A stretch of DNA of 64,000 nucleotides, from the NCBI RefSeq assembly GCF_006386545.1, contig NZ_SWAR01000032.1, positions 1-64,000 of the forward strand, written 5' to 3'. The position numbers and the translations under genes were made by a program. This DNA comes from Methylibium rhizosphaerae. Its GTDB lineage: Bacteria; Pseudomonadota; Gammaproteobacteria; Burkholderiales; Burkholderiaceae_C. Of this stretch, positions 32,578 to 41,600 are shown in pieces. The notes under the pieces were generated by a model. The model was given only the letters and a program-made list of their open reading frames with translations, had not been told where the DNA came from and searched no databases. Numbering within the stretch: the stretch's first letter is position 1; every line of letters begins with the position of its first letter.

Positions 32578-33179
32578 ACATCGGCCCGGGCCGGCGCGCG
32601 CGTTGTGCGCTGGTCGCCTGCCTGCTGGCGCTGGCCGGTTGCGGCGGAAAGGTGGTGCGCACCGAAACGCTTGCGCGACCCGCGGCATCCCCGCCGGCGG
32701 CACAGCCGCCCCTCACCCTCACGCGCGTCAACGTGGTGGACGGCAATGCCTGGTCCGATGCCCTGGCGGTGGTGACCCGGTCGCTGCAGCAGGCCGCGCT
32801 GAGCAACGGTGATGTCGAGCTCATGCGCACCGCCGACAACCGGCTGAGGCTGCGCATCGACGCGGCCGACGCGCTCGACCGCCGCGGCGAAAGGCTGCAG
32901 CCGGACTTCCAGCGGTTCGCCGAAGACATGGCCGGCATCCTGGCGCCGCACCCCTCGGTGCAGGTGCAGGTGATCGGCTACAGCGGCGCGACGCAAGGCG
33001 CGGCGGCGCGGCAGGCCCTGGGTTGGGCCCGTTCGAGCCTGCGCGTCCTGGCCACCCATGGCGTGGGCGCTGAACGCCTCACCGCGCGTGTGCGCGGCAC
33101 GGCCGAGCCGGAGCCGGGCAAGGCGATGGCGCCCGGGCGCTGCATCGAATTCGTGCTGTCCGATCCGCTGGTGCGCTGA
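32565..33179 (+). CDS. OmpA-like peptidoglycan-binding lipoprotein
   Basis: 204 residues. A lipoprotein signal with lipobox LAGC (Cys 26) is followed by a linker and a C-terminal OmpA-like fold (about 100-200: RLRIDAADALDRRGERLQPDFQRFAEDMAGILA, VQVQVIGYSGATQGAAARQALGWARSSLRVLATHGVGAERLTARVRG). The usual D and R peptidoglycan contacts are partly replaced. It should be anchored in the outer membrane facing the wall. It overlaps the hemerythrin-like gene by 13 bases. Its place in a PIP-driven operon suggests a part in T3SS assembly or envelope stress during infection. Confidence 0.72.
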   Translation: MRELNIGPGRRARCALVACLLALAGCGGKVVRTETLARPAASPPAAQPPLTLTRVNVVDGNAWSDALAVVTRSLQQAALSNGDVELMRTADNRLRLRIDAADALDRRGERLQPDFQRFAEDMAGILAPHPSVQVQVIGYSGATQGAAARQALGWARSSLRVLATHGVGAERLTARVRGTAEPEPGKAMAPGRCIEFVLSDPLVR

Positions 33180-33181
33180 CC

Positions 33182-33243
33182 TTCGGTTGGTGGTGCATCG
33201 CTTCGTGCAACCCCGCGGCCGGTGCCCCAGCGCTCTGGAGACT
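33182..33243 (+). promoter_or_regulatory. hrpII box and -10 for gene at 33270
   Basis: TTCGG (33182-33186), 15 bases, TTCGT (33202-33206), 31 bases, GAGACT (33238-33243). It fits TTCG-N16-TTCG and starts three bases after the stop of the lipoprotein gene. Confidence 0.6.
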
Positions 33244-33269
33244 GCCTCGGTCTACAACCGGAGATCCAC

Positions 33270-35018
33270 ATGTCTGCCAACTTTTCCCGTGTCGAGAGCG
33301 GCACGACCACTTTCGTTCCACCACTGGGGCAACCCGATCCTTCTGCTGACCTCAGCAAGCTGGATCGGATCCTCAACGGGCCGCTCGACAGCGGCATCCA
33401 GCGCCAGATGGCAGGCAAGCACCTGCTCGAGAACGCTGATCAATACGCCGACAGTCCTGTCGATTGGGAAGAGCGGCCCAAAGGCAAGGAGTACGACTTC
33501 TGGAACAAGGAGACGGGCGTCGCCGACAAGCCGAAGGACCCGCGGCTGAAGAAGGACAAGGGCGGCGAAGACGCCGGCAAGGCCGACGGTCCCGCCAATC
33601 CCAGGACCCTCGAGGAACACTTCAAGGCCGAGGACGCTGAGGCCAACAAGAAGAAGGCCGAAGCCTTCGGCGAGCAGCCCAAGCCCTACGACCGCGACAA
33701 GTACTACGACAAGAACAAGGGCCACCTCGACGCCGGCCGCGCGACCGACTGGCTGAACGAGAAGGCCTACGAGACCAAGGTCCGCGACAACGAGCGCGAG
33801 AAGCTAGGCAACGACGGCGGCTCCGGCAAGGCGAGCTCGGACGGGGGCGAGAGCTTCCTCAAGAAGCCCTTCACAGACCCCGAGTTCAAGCGCGGGGGGC
33901 TCAGCGCGGAAACGCAGTACGGCAACTACACGCCCAAGCTTCGCGAGGGGGCGTTCTCGAACGTGGAGGTGCAGCGGGACGCCTGGCACGCGGGCCACGA
34001 GCAGGTGAAGCGGCTGAACGGCGGTGAAGGCTATACCCAGACCAACCGCGGGCTGTGGACGCTGACCGAAGAAGCGAAGAAGGGGGGCACGGCCTCCTTC
34101 GGGATGGGCACGCGCGCCGAGTTCGCCAATGTCTTCGACCTGCCCGGCAGCGGCGAAGCCACGGTGCGCAGCAACGCCCTGGCCGGCTTCGAGTCGAGCG
34201 CCGGCGGCAAGATGAAGTTCAAGCCGCAGGAAACCAACATCAGCGCCGGAGCCGAGGTGCGTGCCGGCCTGTTCGGCGAGGTGGGCGGCAGCTACCGGCC
34301 GGTGACCTGGGAGCCGAAGATCTTCGGTGCGCCCATCAACCTGTCGCCCGAGATTGCCGGCGAAGGCCGCGTGTTCACCGGCGGCGAGCTCGGTGCCGGG
34401 TTCAAGGCCGGCTGGCGCCTCACGCCGGACCCCGCGACCGGCAGGATGTCGCCAGAAGCCGGCATCGAGGCCAAGGGATCGGCCTTCATCGGCGGCAAGG
34501 CCGAAGGCGAGGGCAGCGTGGGGCTGGCGGGTGTCGGCAACGTGGGCGGCAGCGTGGCCGGACTCTACGGTGTCGGCGCGGAAGGCAAGGCGAAGCTCGG
34601 CCTGGCGAAGGACGAAAAAGGCCGCACCAAGTTGAAGTTCGAACTCAAGGGTGCACTGGCGCTCGGCCTCGGCCTCGGTGCCGGTATCAAGGGCGAGATC
34701 AACATCGACGGCCTGATGCGATTCGGGGCCAACGTCGCGCGTGTCAACCGCGAGGCCATCCACAAGGTCAGCGAAGGCGTGAAGACCGCGGTCAACACGG
34801 TGAAGAACGCTGCCGAGAACGCGTTCGACCGCACCAAGGCCTTCGCGGAGAACGCAGTCGAGAAGACCAAGGAGGTTGCCAACACCGTGGTCGACAAGAC
34901 CAAGGAGGTTGCCAAGACCGCCGTCGAAAAGGTCAAGGAAGTGGGCGAAAAGATCGGCGACGGCGTGGAGAAGGCCGCCAAGAAGGTCGGCAGCTTCTTC
35001 AAGGGCCTGTTCAAGTGA
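33270..35018 (+). CDS. Large Hrp-regulated secreted-protein candidate with LEA-like tail
   Basis: 582 residues, unrecognised. Residues 1-230 are Lys/Asp/Glu/Gly-rich and mostly disordered (KDPRLKKDKGGEDAGKADG and similar). Residues about 250-485 form a Gly-rich, beta-repetitive region (GAEVRAGLFGEVGGSYRP, GGKAEGEGSVGLAGVGNVGGSVAG). The last 80 residues are an amphipathic repeat of 11-mers (DKTKEVAKTAVEKVKEVGEK) like LEA or apolipoprotein helices, ending in SFFKGLFK, which would bind membranes. There is no Cys and no signal peptide. An hrpII-type box and -10 precede it. It could be an effector or pore/translocator component; I cannot decide. Confidence 0.6.
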   Translation: MSANFSRVESGTTTFVPPLGQPDPSADLSKLDRILNGPLDSGIQRQMAGKHLLENADQYADSPVDWEERPKGKEYDFWNKETGVADKPKDPRLKKDKGGEDAGKADGPANPRTLEEHFKAEDAEANKKKAEAFGEQPKPYDRDKYYDKNKGHLDAGRATDWLNEKAYETKVRDNEREKLGNDGGSGKASSDGGESFLKKPFTDPEFKRGGLSAETQYGNYTPKLREGAFSNVEVQRDAWHAGHEQVKRLNGGEGYTQTNRGLWTLTEEAKKGGTASFGMGTRAEFANVFDLPGSGEATVRSNALAGFESSAGGKMKFKPQETNISAGAEVRAGLFGEVGGSYRPVTWEPKIFGAPINLSPEIAGEGRVFTGGELGAGFKAGWRLTPDPATGRMSPEAGIEAKGSAFIGGKAEGEGSVGLAGVGNVGGSVAGLYGVGAEGKAKLGLAKDEKGRTKLKFELKGALALGLGLGAGIKGEINIDGLMRFGANVARVNREAIHKVSEGVKTAVNTVKNAAENAFDRTKAFAENAVEKTKEVANTVVDKTKEVAKTAVEKVKEVGEKIGDGVEKAAKKVGSFFKGLFK

Positions 35019-35049
35019 TCGTCGGGCGGCACGCCGGCGCAACGGCGCT

Positions 35050-35529
35050 TCAGCGCGCGCCGCGGAGGTAGCGCCGGTTGCGCGGGCTGTCGGGGTCGTC
35101 GCGGTCGTGTTCCGCGGCTGACCCGGTCGTCCCCGTGACGGTGCTTGCGCCGGAGGTCGTCGTCGTGCGACCCAGCTCCGCGGGCGTCGTGGCCTTGGCG
35201 GCCGGCGCGGGCCGGCTCGCGGCAAACCGCGAGGACGCCTTCTGCACGGCAGGCTCTGCCGCCTCGGCTGGCGATGGCGCGGGCGTTGCGGACGTCTGCG
35301 CTCGCAGCGCCTCGCGCTCCTGCATGAACTGCTCGGCCAGTTCGGCGCAGTCGCCGCCGAGGGTGCCGCACAGCGCCACGACCGCGCTCGCGTATTCGGC
35401 GTCGGTCATCAGCCGCTGGACGTCGGCAGTGACCTTCTGCCGCAGCAGCGCCAGGCGCAGCCGCATGGCCAGCACCCCCATGGACATGTTCGAAGCCACG
35501 ATGCGCTCGCTATTCGATCTGTTCGCCAT
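35050..35529 (-). CDS. Hypothetical protein coupled to amt
   Basis: 159 residues. A helical N-terminal part (ASNMSMGVLAMRLRLALLRQKVTADVQRLMTDAEYASAVVALCGTLGGDCAELAEQFMQERE) is followed by a disordered Ala/Pro/Thr-rich tail. No family is recognised. Its start overlaps the 3' end of the ammonium-transporter gene by 20 bases, so it is probably translated from the same message. It converges with the gene ending at 35018. No PIP box was found. Confidence 0.55.
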   Translation of the reverse strand: MANRSNSERIVASNMSMGVLAMRLRLALLRQKVTADVQRLMTDAEYASAVVALCGTLGGDCAELAEQFMQEREALRAQTSATPAPSPAEAAEPAVQKASSRFAASRPAPAAKATTPAELGRTTTTSGASTVTGTTGSAAEHDRDDPDSPRNRRYLRGAR

Positions 35530-36847
35530 GCTGCGACACGTCAAGACCGTCGAGTTCGTCACCGCGCTTCACACGGGCGCCGACGACGAAGTCCAGCCCC
35601 TTCATCAGCAACCAGCTCACGACGAAGCTGTAGGCCAGCACCGCCAGCGTGCCGATGGCCTCGGCCTCCGGGTGGCCGGCGCGGCCGGCGAGTTCCGGCC
35701 GCGAAAGGAAGGGCGTGAGCAGCGTGGCCACGATGCCCACTGCGCCGTGGATGGCGAACACGTCGAGTGAATCGTCGATGTTGAGCAGCGGCTTGAGCCA
35801 CATGAGCGACACGAACGAGACCGCGCCGCCCACCAGCCCGAACAGGTAGGCGCTGTCCACGCCGACATACCCCGCAGCCGGCGTGATGGCCACCAGCCCC
35901 GCTACCGCGCCGGTGGACATGCCCACCAGCGTGGCCTGGCCCTTGAGCAGCCACTCGCACGACACGAACACCACGGCGGCCAAGGCCGCCGCCGCCTGCG
36001 TGTTGAGCATCGCCAGGCCCGCGGCCCCGTTGGCCGCCATGGCCGACCCGCCGTTGAAGCCGAACCAGCCGATCCACAGCAGTGCCGCGCCGATGAGCAT
36101 GTAGGCCAGGTTCGACGGCACCATCGGTTCGCGGCCCCAGCCCTGCCGGGGCTTCACCACCAGGGCGCAGGCCAGGCCGGCGGCGCCTGCGTTCACGTGC
36201 ACCACCAGGCCGCCGGCGAAGTCGCGCACGCCCATTTCGTAGAGCCAGCCCTCGGGATGCCACACCCAGTGGGCCACCGGCGCGTACACGAGCAGCGACC
36301 ACACGCCGCAGAAGATGGCGGCCACGCCGAACTTCACCCGCTCGGCGAACGAACCGACGATGAGCGCCGCCGTGATCACCGCGAAGGCGCCCTGGAACGA
36401 TGCGAACACCGAGGACGGCACATTGGGCGCAAGCGTGTGCACGGGCACCTTGCCGGCCAGCGGCACGAACAGTGCATCCAGGCCCTTGCCGACGAAGCCG
36501 AACGCCGGGTTGCCCGACGCGAACGCCAGCGCGTAGCCGAGCGCGAACCACAGCGCACTCACGACTGCCGCGGCAATGAACACCTGGGTCATCGTGCCGA
36601 GGATGTTCTTCTTGCGCACCAGGCCGCCGTAGAAGAACGCGAGGCCCGGCAGCGTCATCATCAGGACCAGCGCCGTGCTGGTGAGCAGCCAGGCGGTGTC
36701 GCCGGAGGAGATGTCCGCCGGTGCCACGCTGGCGTGCGATGCGGCGGATGCGGAGGCGGCCCAGGCGCTCAGTGCAGCGAGCAGGCCGGTGGCGGCGAGG
36801 CGCCTGCTGAGATGCAGGGCGAACGCGCTGAAGAATCGAGAAGACAT
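35510..36847 (-). CDS. amt: Ammonium transporter Amt
   Basis: 445 residues. A signal-peptide-like start is followed by the eleven-helix Amt core: DTAWLLTSTALVLMMTLPGLAFFYGGLVRKKN, FASFQGAFAVITAALIVGSFAERVKF, DFAGGLVVHVNAGAAGLACALVV, LLWIGWFGFNGGSA and FAIHGAVGIVATLL, with the twin-His pore region recognisable. It conducts ammonium/ammonia across the inner membrane. No glnK (PII) gene is adjacent, which is unusual. The start at 36847 is preferred; an ATG 11 codons earlier adds only Arg-rich sequence. Confidence 0.94.
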   Translation of the reverse strand: MSSRFFSAFALHLSRRLAATGLLAALSAWAASASAASHASVAPADISSGDTAWLLTSTALVLMMTLPGLAFFYGGLVRKKNILGTMTQVFIAAAVVSALWFALGYALAFASGNPAFGFVGKGLDALFVPLAGKVPVHTLAPNVPSSVFASFQGAFAVITAALIVGSFAERVKFGVAAIFCGVWSLLVYAPVAHWVWHPEGWLYEMGVRDFAGGLVVHVNAGAAGLACALVVKPRQGWGREPMVPSNLAYMLIGAALLWIGWFGFNGGSAMAANGAAGLAMLNTQAAAALAAVVFVSCEWLLKGQATLVGMSTGAVAGLVAITPAAGYVGVDSAYLFGLVGGAVSFVSLMWLKPLLNIDDSLDVFAIHGAVGIVATLLTPFLSRPELAGRAGHPEAEAIGTLAVLAYSFVVSWLLMKGLDFVVGARVKRGDELDGLDVSQHGEQIE

Positions 36848-37023
36848 GACTGCAGCCTGGCGGCGCCGCAGCGGCGGCACGCGCCATCACAAGATGGAGT
36901 GGAGGTGGCCACCATTTCAGCAGCGTCCACTTCGGGCAGTCATGTTCGAGGCATGCCCTATTCATGACGAAGCCCGGCGGGCATCGCACGTCTCGATGGA
37001 GCGCGTACTAGTTCACGCCGAGT

Positions 37024-37764
37024 TCACGCGGCCGGATGCGACGCCGGGCGCAGGTATCCGAGCCAGCCCAGGCCCATGCGCAACAGGCCCGGCGCCGCGG
37101 CCGCGGCAAGGCGGCAGGCCTGGCCCGCGAGCGCGAAGCGGCGCAGCGCGCCGGCCTGCATGTCGTGCCGCAGCAGCCGTGTGAGCAGCCGCACCACGTC
37201 GAAGCCGAGGTAGAGGCTCGCCAGCAGCAGGCAGCCGGCGCGGCGCGCGAAGCCCACCCGGCTGGCGGCCGCCAGGTCGCGCACCACGTGGCGATGGCCG
37301 ACCTCCTCTTCGCAATGCCAGCGCCACAGCCTGGCTTCGCGGCCGCCAGCATCGACGCTCAGCCAGACCCGGCCCCTGAGCACCTCGACCGACAGCAGTG
37401 CGGTGAGGTGCTCGAAGGCTGCGGCGAGTGCGAGCCGGGTGGGCAGGCCCAGCGTGCCCAGCTCGGCGACCGCGGCTTCGATGCGAGCCTCCAGCTCGCG
37501 TGCCGGCAAGCCCTGCTGCGAGAGGCGTTCGTTGTAGAGGCGGTGGGCACGCTGGTGCGACTGCTCCTCGCGCACGAACTGCCGCGCCTGCACGCGCAAG
37601 TCCTCGGGGGCGCCGCGGCCGTGGCGCTCGTCTTCCAGCCAGTCGGCCACGGCCTGGATCACGAAGGCTTCGCCGCTGGGCAGCATCAGCGACAGCGCAT
37701 CGAAGAAGCGGGTGCGCAGGTGGTCGCCGTTCCAGGGCGCCGGGGGCTGTGCGGGGGTGCGCAT
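37024..37764 (-). CDS. Predicted metal-dependent hydrolase (PF10118-like)
   Basis: 246 residues, all-helical with ferritin-like metal-ligand spacing: FVIQAVADWLEDERHG, VREEQSHQRAHRLYNERL, LTALLSVEVL and RLWRWHCEEEVGHRHVVRDLA. This E/EExxH/E/H-EEExxH layout is that of the uncharacterised metal-dependent hydrolase family PF10118, found beside fatty-acid or steroid genes. The last 60 residues are hydrophobic. It lies 10 bases after the acetyltransferase gene on the same strand, so the two are likely co-transcribed. Confidence 0.8.
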   Translation of the reverse strand: MRTPAQPPAPWNGDHLRTRFFDALSLMLPSGEAFVIQAVADWLEDERHGRGAPEDLRVQARQFVREEQSHQRAHRLYNERLSQQGLPARELEARIEAAVAELGTLGLPTRLALAAAFEHLTALLSVEVLRGRVWLSVDAGGREARLWRWHCEEEVGHRHVVRDLAAASRVGFARRAGCLLLASLYLGFDVVRLLTRLLRHDMQAGALRRFALAGQACRLAAAAAPGLLRMGLGWLGYLRPASHPAA

Positions 37765-37774
37765 CGGACCGTGT

Positions 37775-38506
37775 TCAGAGCAGCGCCGTCACGAGGTTGG
37801 AGAAGCGCTGCAGCAGCGGCAGGGGCACACGGCGCCACAGCGGCCACAGCGCGGCCAGCGGCACGCGGGCGCGCAGCACGGCGCCATGGTCGAGCGACTG
37901 CTCGTGCGGAAAGTAGCCCGGCCGCACCGAGACGATCTTCCTGAAGCCCTTGCGGTGGTAGTAGCGCAGCTGCGGATCCAGCGGCAGGCCACCGCGCCGC
38001 AGGCGCGCGTAGTGATCGGCGGCAAGTTGCCGTTCCAGCTCGCACGCGCGGCGAAATCCCGGCATCGGCGAGCCGAGGTAGATGTCACGCCAGCCTTGCT
38101 TGAGCGCATGGGGCCAGAAGAAGCGGATCAGGCTCCATGCCGCAGCGCCGTCCACGCTGGTGAGGCTGATGCCGAACAGGCTGTGCATGCGCTGGTGCCG
38201 GGGCGAAGGCTGGTCGTCGAGGCGGGCGCAGTCTTCCCAGCAGCGTGCGCGCTTCACGGCTTCGGGCGAAGTCGGCTTCATGAACAGCGAGGCCAGGGCC
38301 GCGCCGGTCTCGGCGCAGAACGCGCCGACGCACAGCTGCGGATAGGCATCGATGCGCTTGTGCATCGTGGCCGCATCGGCGGCCTGGCGGGCCGTCCATT
38401 GGCGCGCTTCGAGGGCCAGCAGCGCCGGCACGTCGGCCGGCTGAAGGAAACGGGTGACGATGGAGCGCGTTGCGTCGGCGCTTGAAATGACGGCGGCGGT
38501 GGACAT
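37775..38506 (-). CDS. GNAT-like acyltransferase
   Basis: 243 residues. The N-terminal part (TRFLQPADVPALLALEARQWTARQAADAATMHKRIDAYPQLCVGAFCAETGAALASLFMKPTS) has the beta-strand and helix order of GNAT N-acyltransferases, and the C-terminal LRYYHRKGFRKIVSVRPGYF matches the final GNAT strand-helix. The substrate is unknown. It forms a pair with the PF10118-like gene downstream and has no PIP box. Confidence 0.65.
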   Translation of the reverse strand: MSTAAVISSADATRSIVTRFLQPADVPALLALEARQWTARQAADAATMHKRIDAYPQLCVGAFCAETGAALASLFMKPTSPEAVKRARCWEDCARLDDQPSPRHQRMHSLFGISLTSVDGAAAWSLIRFFWPHALKQGWRDIYLGSPMPGFRRACELERQLAADHYARLRRGGLPLDPQLRYYHRKGFRKIVSVRPGYFPHEQSLDHGAVLRARVPLAALWPLWRRVPLPLLQRFSNLVTALL

Positions 38507-38616
38507 GCGGAGGTGGGGGCGCAGAACGCCGGCATCTTTCCTCCGCCGCGTGACATGGGCGTTAAGCGATCGTGACAGTCACGGCCGCCCGCCAACAGGC
38601 AATGCGCTGCCGCGGT

Positions 38617-41600
38617 TCAACCCTCGACCACGCGCTTGCCCTTGGGGTCCATCTCGTCGTTCTTCTTCACCAACGCCTGCTGCAGCACGAGGTACTCGGT
38701 CTGGACGAACTGCTTCATCTTGTCGAGCAGGCCATCCACGCTGGCTTGCGCACGGGCGTCCGGGGTCAGCTTGCCGTCGGACTCCACATACTGCGACGGC
38801 TTGGCATAGCCCGCCCGGACCACCGCATGCAGCAGGTTGCCCAGGCTCTTGTCTTCACCGATGCGCGCTTGCGGCTTGAACTCGCCGCCATCGTGCTTGA
38901 CGGCGTAGTAGCCCCTTTCGCCCACGCCGATCAGCAGCGCCTGCGGTGGATTGCGCCCGGTGATGGACTGGCGGGCATGCTGCAGGTCGACCTTGTCGTA
39001 GGTCTGGTTGATCACCGTGCCGTCCTTCGGGTTGCCGAGCTTCGGCGCCGCGCCCGAGTCGTCCACCGGCACCAACTGGATGGGCTGGCGCAGCATGCTG
39101 GTGGCCAGCCAGGCGAGCATCTCGGTGGAGGCGGTGCCCTTGTCGCGCAGCGGCGTGTCGAGATTCATCTGCGTGATCTGCCCGGCGACGCCGCGCGCCT
39201 GCGTGCGCGTCTCTTCCTTCCGAAGGCCTTCGGCACGGCCACGTTCGACGTTGAACGTGCCTGCCAGCTGCGCCTTCTTGCTGAACCAGGCGTGGTGCAC
39301 GTTCTCGGTGGCCTGGTCGAGGAAGGGCACGATCGGGTCGCCGCGCAGGATGGCCATGTGGATGCCGTCCTTCGTGGCGCGTGTGGCGCCGTCGGAGGTG
39401 TAGGGCTTGCGCCAGCGGGCCTCCTCGGTGCCCGGCTGGCCCTGGTCGTTCACCGACTCGAGCTGCCGGCCGGTGAAGTAGTTCTTGGTTTCGGAAATGG
39501 CCTCGATGTCGTTCTTCTTTTCGTCGAACTTGAAGAAGTGGCCGGACTTGGGATCGATCATCAGCGCGCCGTCCTCCGGCTTCTTGTCGAGCTGGCCTCC
39601 ATGCTTGTACGCCATGAAGGCGTCGTGCGCGAGCTCCAGCGCATAGGTGTCCACCGCCTTCATGTAGACCACCTGGCCGATGTCCTGCTTGTTCGCCTCC
39701 GGCTTCTTGGCGCCCTTGCCCGCGGTCTCGTCGATCAGTTCCACATGCATCACCGCGCCCGGCATCATGATCACCTCGCCCTGCACCAGGTCGGCCCACT
39801 TGGCGATGTTCACGCCGCTTTCCTGGTTCATGTCGATGCGCAGGCTGTTCTCGCGCGGGGCGCCGCCGTAGTTGGAGATCGGCAGGTTGAAGCCGGCCGC
39901 CATGGGGGTTGACATGGTGGCCGACAGGATCTCCGTGAGCACGCCCCTGCTGCCCACGGTCATCAGGCCGGCGTCGCCCGGCTTCTCGCCGCCTTCGAGC
40001 CGCGCCTTGTAGGCGGCCTCGGTGACCACCGCGCGGAACATCTCGGTGGGGAACTTGTCGGACACCTGCGCGCCGAGGTTGACGTACAGCGCCTCGATCG
40101 GGTCCACCTTCTGGTTCTTGCTGCCGTCGATGTTGCCGCGCCGGTTCATCACGTTGTAGGGCACGTCGATGCCCGGGGCGACGCGCTCGTGCTGCAGCTC
40201 GCCGGTGACCTGCCAGCGCAAGGGATAGTGGAAGAACTGCGATTCCACGGTGTAGTCGCGCACCGCCATCTCGATGCGGGCCTGCACGGCCGGCGGCAGC
40301 TGGTCCTTGGACTTGATGGAGTCAATGCCTGGCTCCTGCGCCATGCGCAAGTTCTTCTCGTAGGTCTTCGACTGCGGCAGCGTGCTGAAGGTGGTGTGCT
40401 TGCGTGAGACGCGTGCGTCGCTGCCGAACGAGCGCGGCACCAGGTCGTAGCCAACGTTCACCGGGCCGGGCACCCGTCGCTTCCCCATGCTTTCATCGTC
40501 CTCCCGGAGGCTGTGGTCGGCCGCTTCGGGCACCTTTATCACGTGGTCGTACAGGGCCTCGGCCTGCTTGTTCGCGAACTTCTGCTGCCGCGTGGAGGCT
40601 TCCTCCAGGCTGTTGGTCATGGGGCTCATCAGCAGGCGAGAGGTCTCCTGCGGCGAGGCGCCCGCCGATTCGGAGTGCTGCGCAGCGGACAGCTTGTCGC
40701 CCGCCAGTTTGACGCGGGTGTCGAACCGTTCCTCGTTCTTCTGGAGGTGCGCCAGCTGTGGCTGCTCATCGAGCGTCGCGAACTTGCCGGCCCTTTGTAC
40801 GTTGTCGCGGATCGACGGGTCTTTCTGCACCTCGGCTTCGACCGCTTTCTTCATCAGCCCGAGCTGCTGCGACAGGCCCTTCAGCCAGTCCGGCGCCAAC
40901 ACCGACGGCTGCTCCAGCACAAGGTCCACGCGGTTGAGTTTCTGCTTGACTCGTTCCGCGCGAAGCACGTGATCGCTGTGGAACTCGGGACCGGACTCCC
41001 ATCTCGCCGCTCCGGCGACCACGTCCTGGGTCTTGGCATGCAGCGTGGCCATCAGGCCGCCGGCCTCGGCATGCAGGTCCTTGAAACCTTGGACCTTCAA
41101 CTCGTCAACCATGCCCTTCATCGCCGAGCCCACCTTGGCCGCCAGGTGTTCGATGTGGTACTCCTGCGACAGCTGGCCGTTGAAGGCGCTGGCGTTGGCG
41201 CCGATGACGCCTGTCGCGTTGAGCCCTTCCTTGACCCCCGGTGTGACGATCTGGTCGTAACCGCGCGTCACCAGGCGGTTGATCAAGGCCTCGCTGAATG
41301 TGGCGGTCGACAGGCCCTGCTGCGAACTGCCCGCGTTGCCGATCGCGCGGGCCACGTTGTATTGCACACCCTGGGCCACGTCCAGGGCTGCGTTGGCCAG
41401 GGGGTGGTTGCTGCGGTCGGGGCCGGCATGCTGGCGCCACAGCTCGATGCCGCCCTTGGCGGCGGAGGTCCCGGCCAGCGTGCCGAAGTCGATCGCACCG
41501 CCGCGGGCGATGCCCATGCCTTTCTGCAAGCCCAGGTTGATCATCAGGCGCACCATCTCTTCGCACATCGGGACGGCGAATTGCTTCAAGTTCCTCATGA

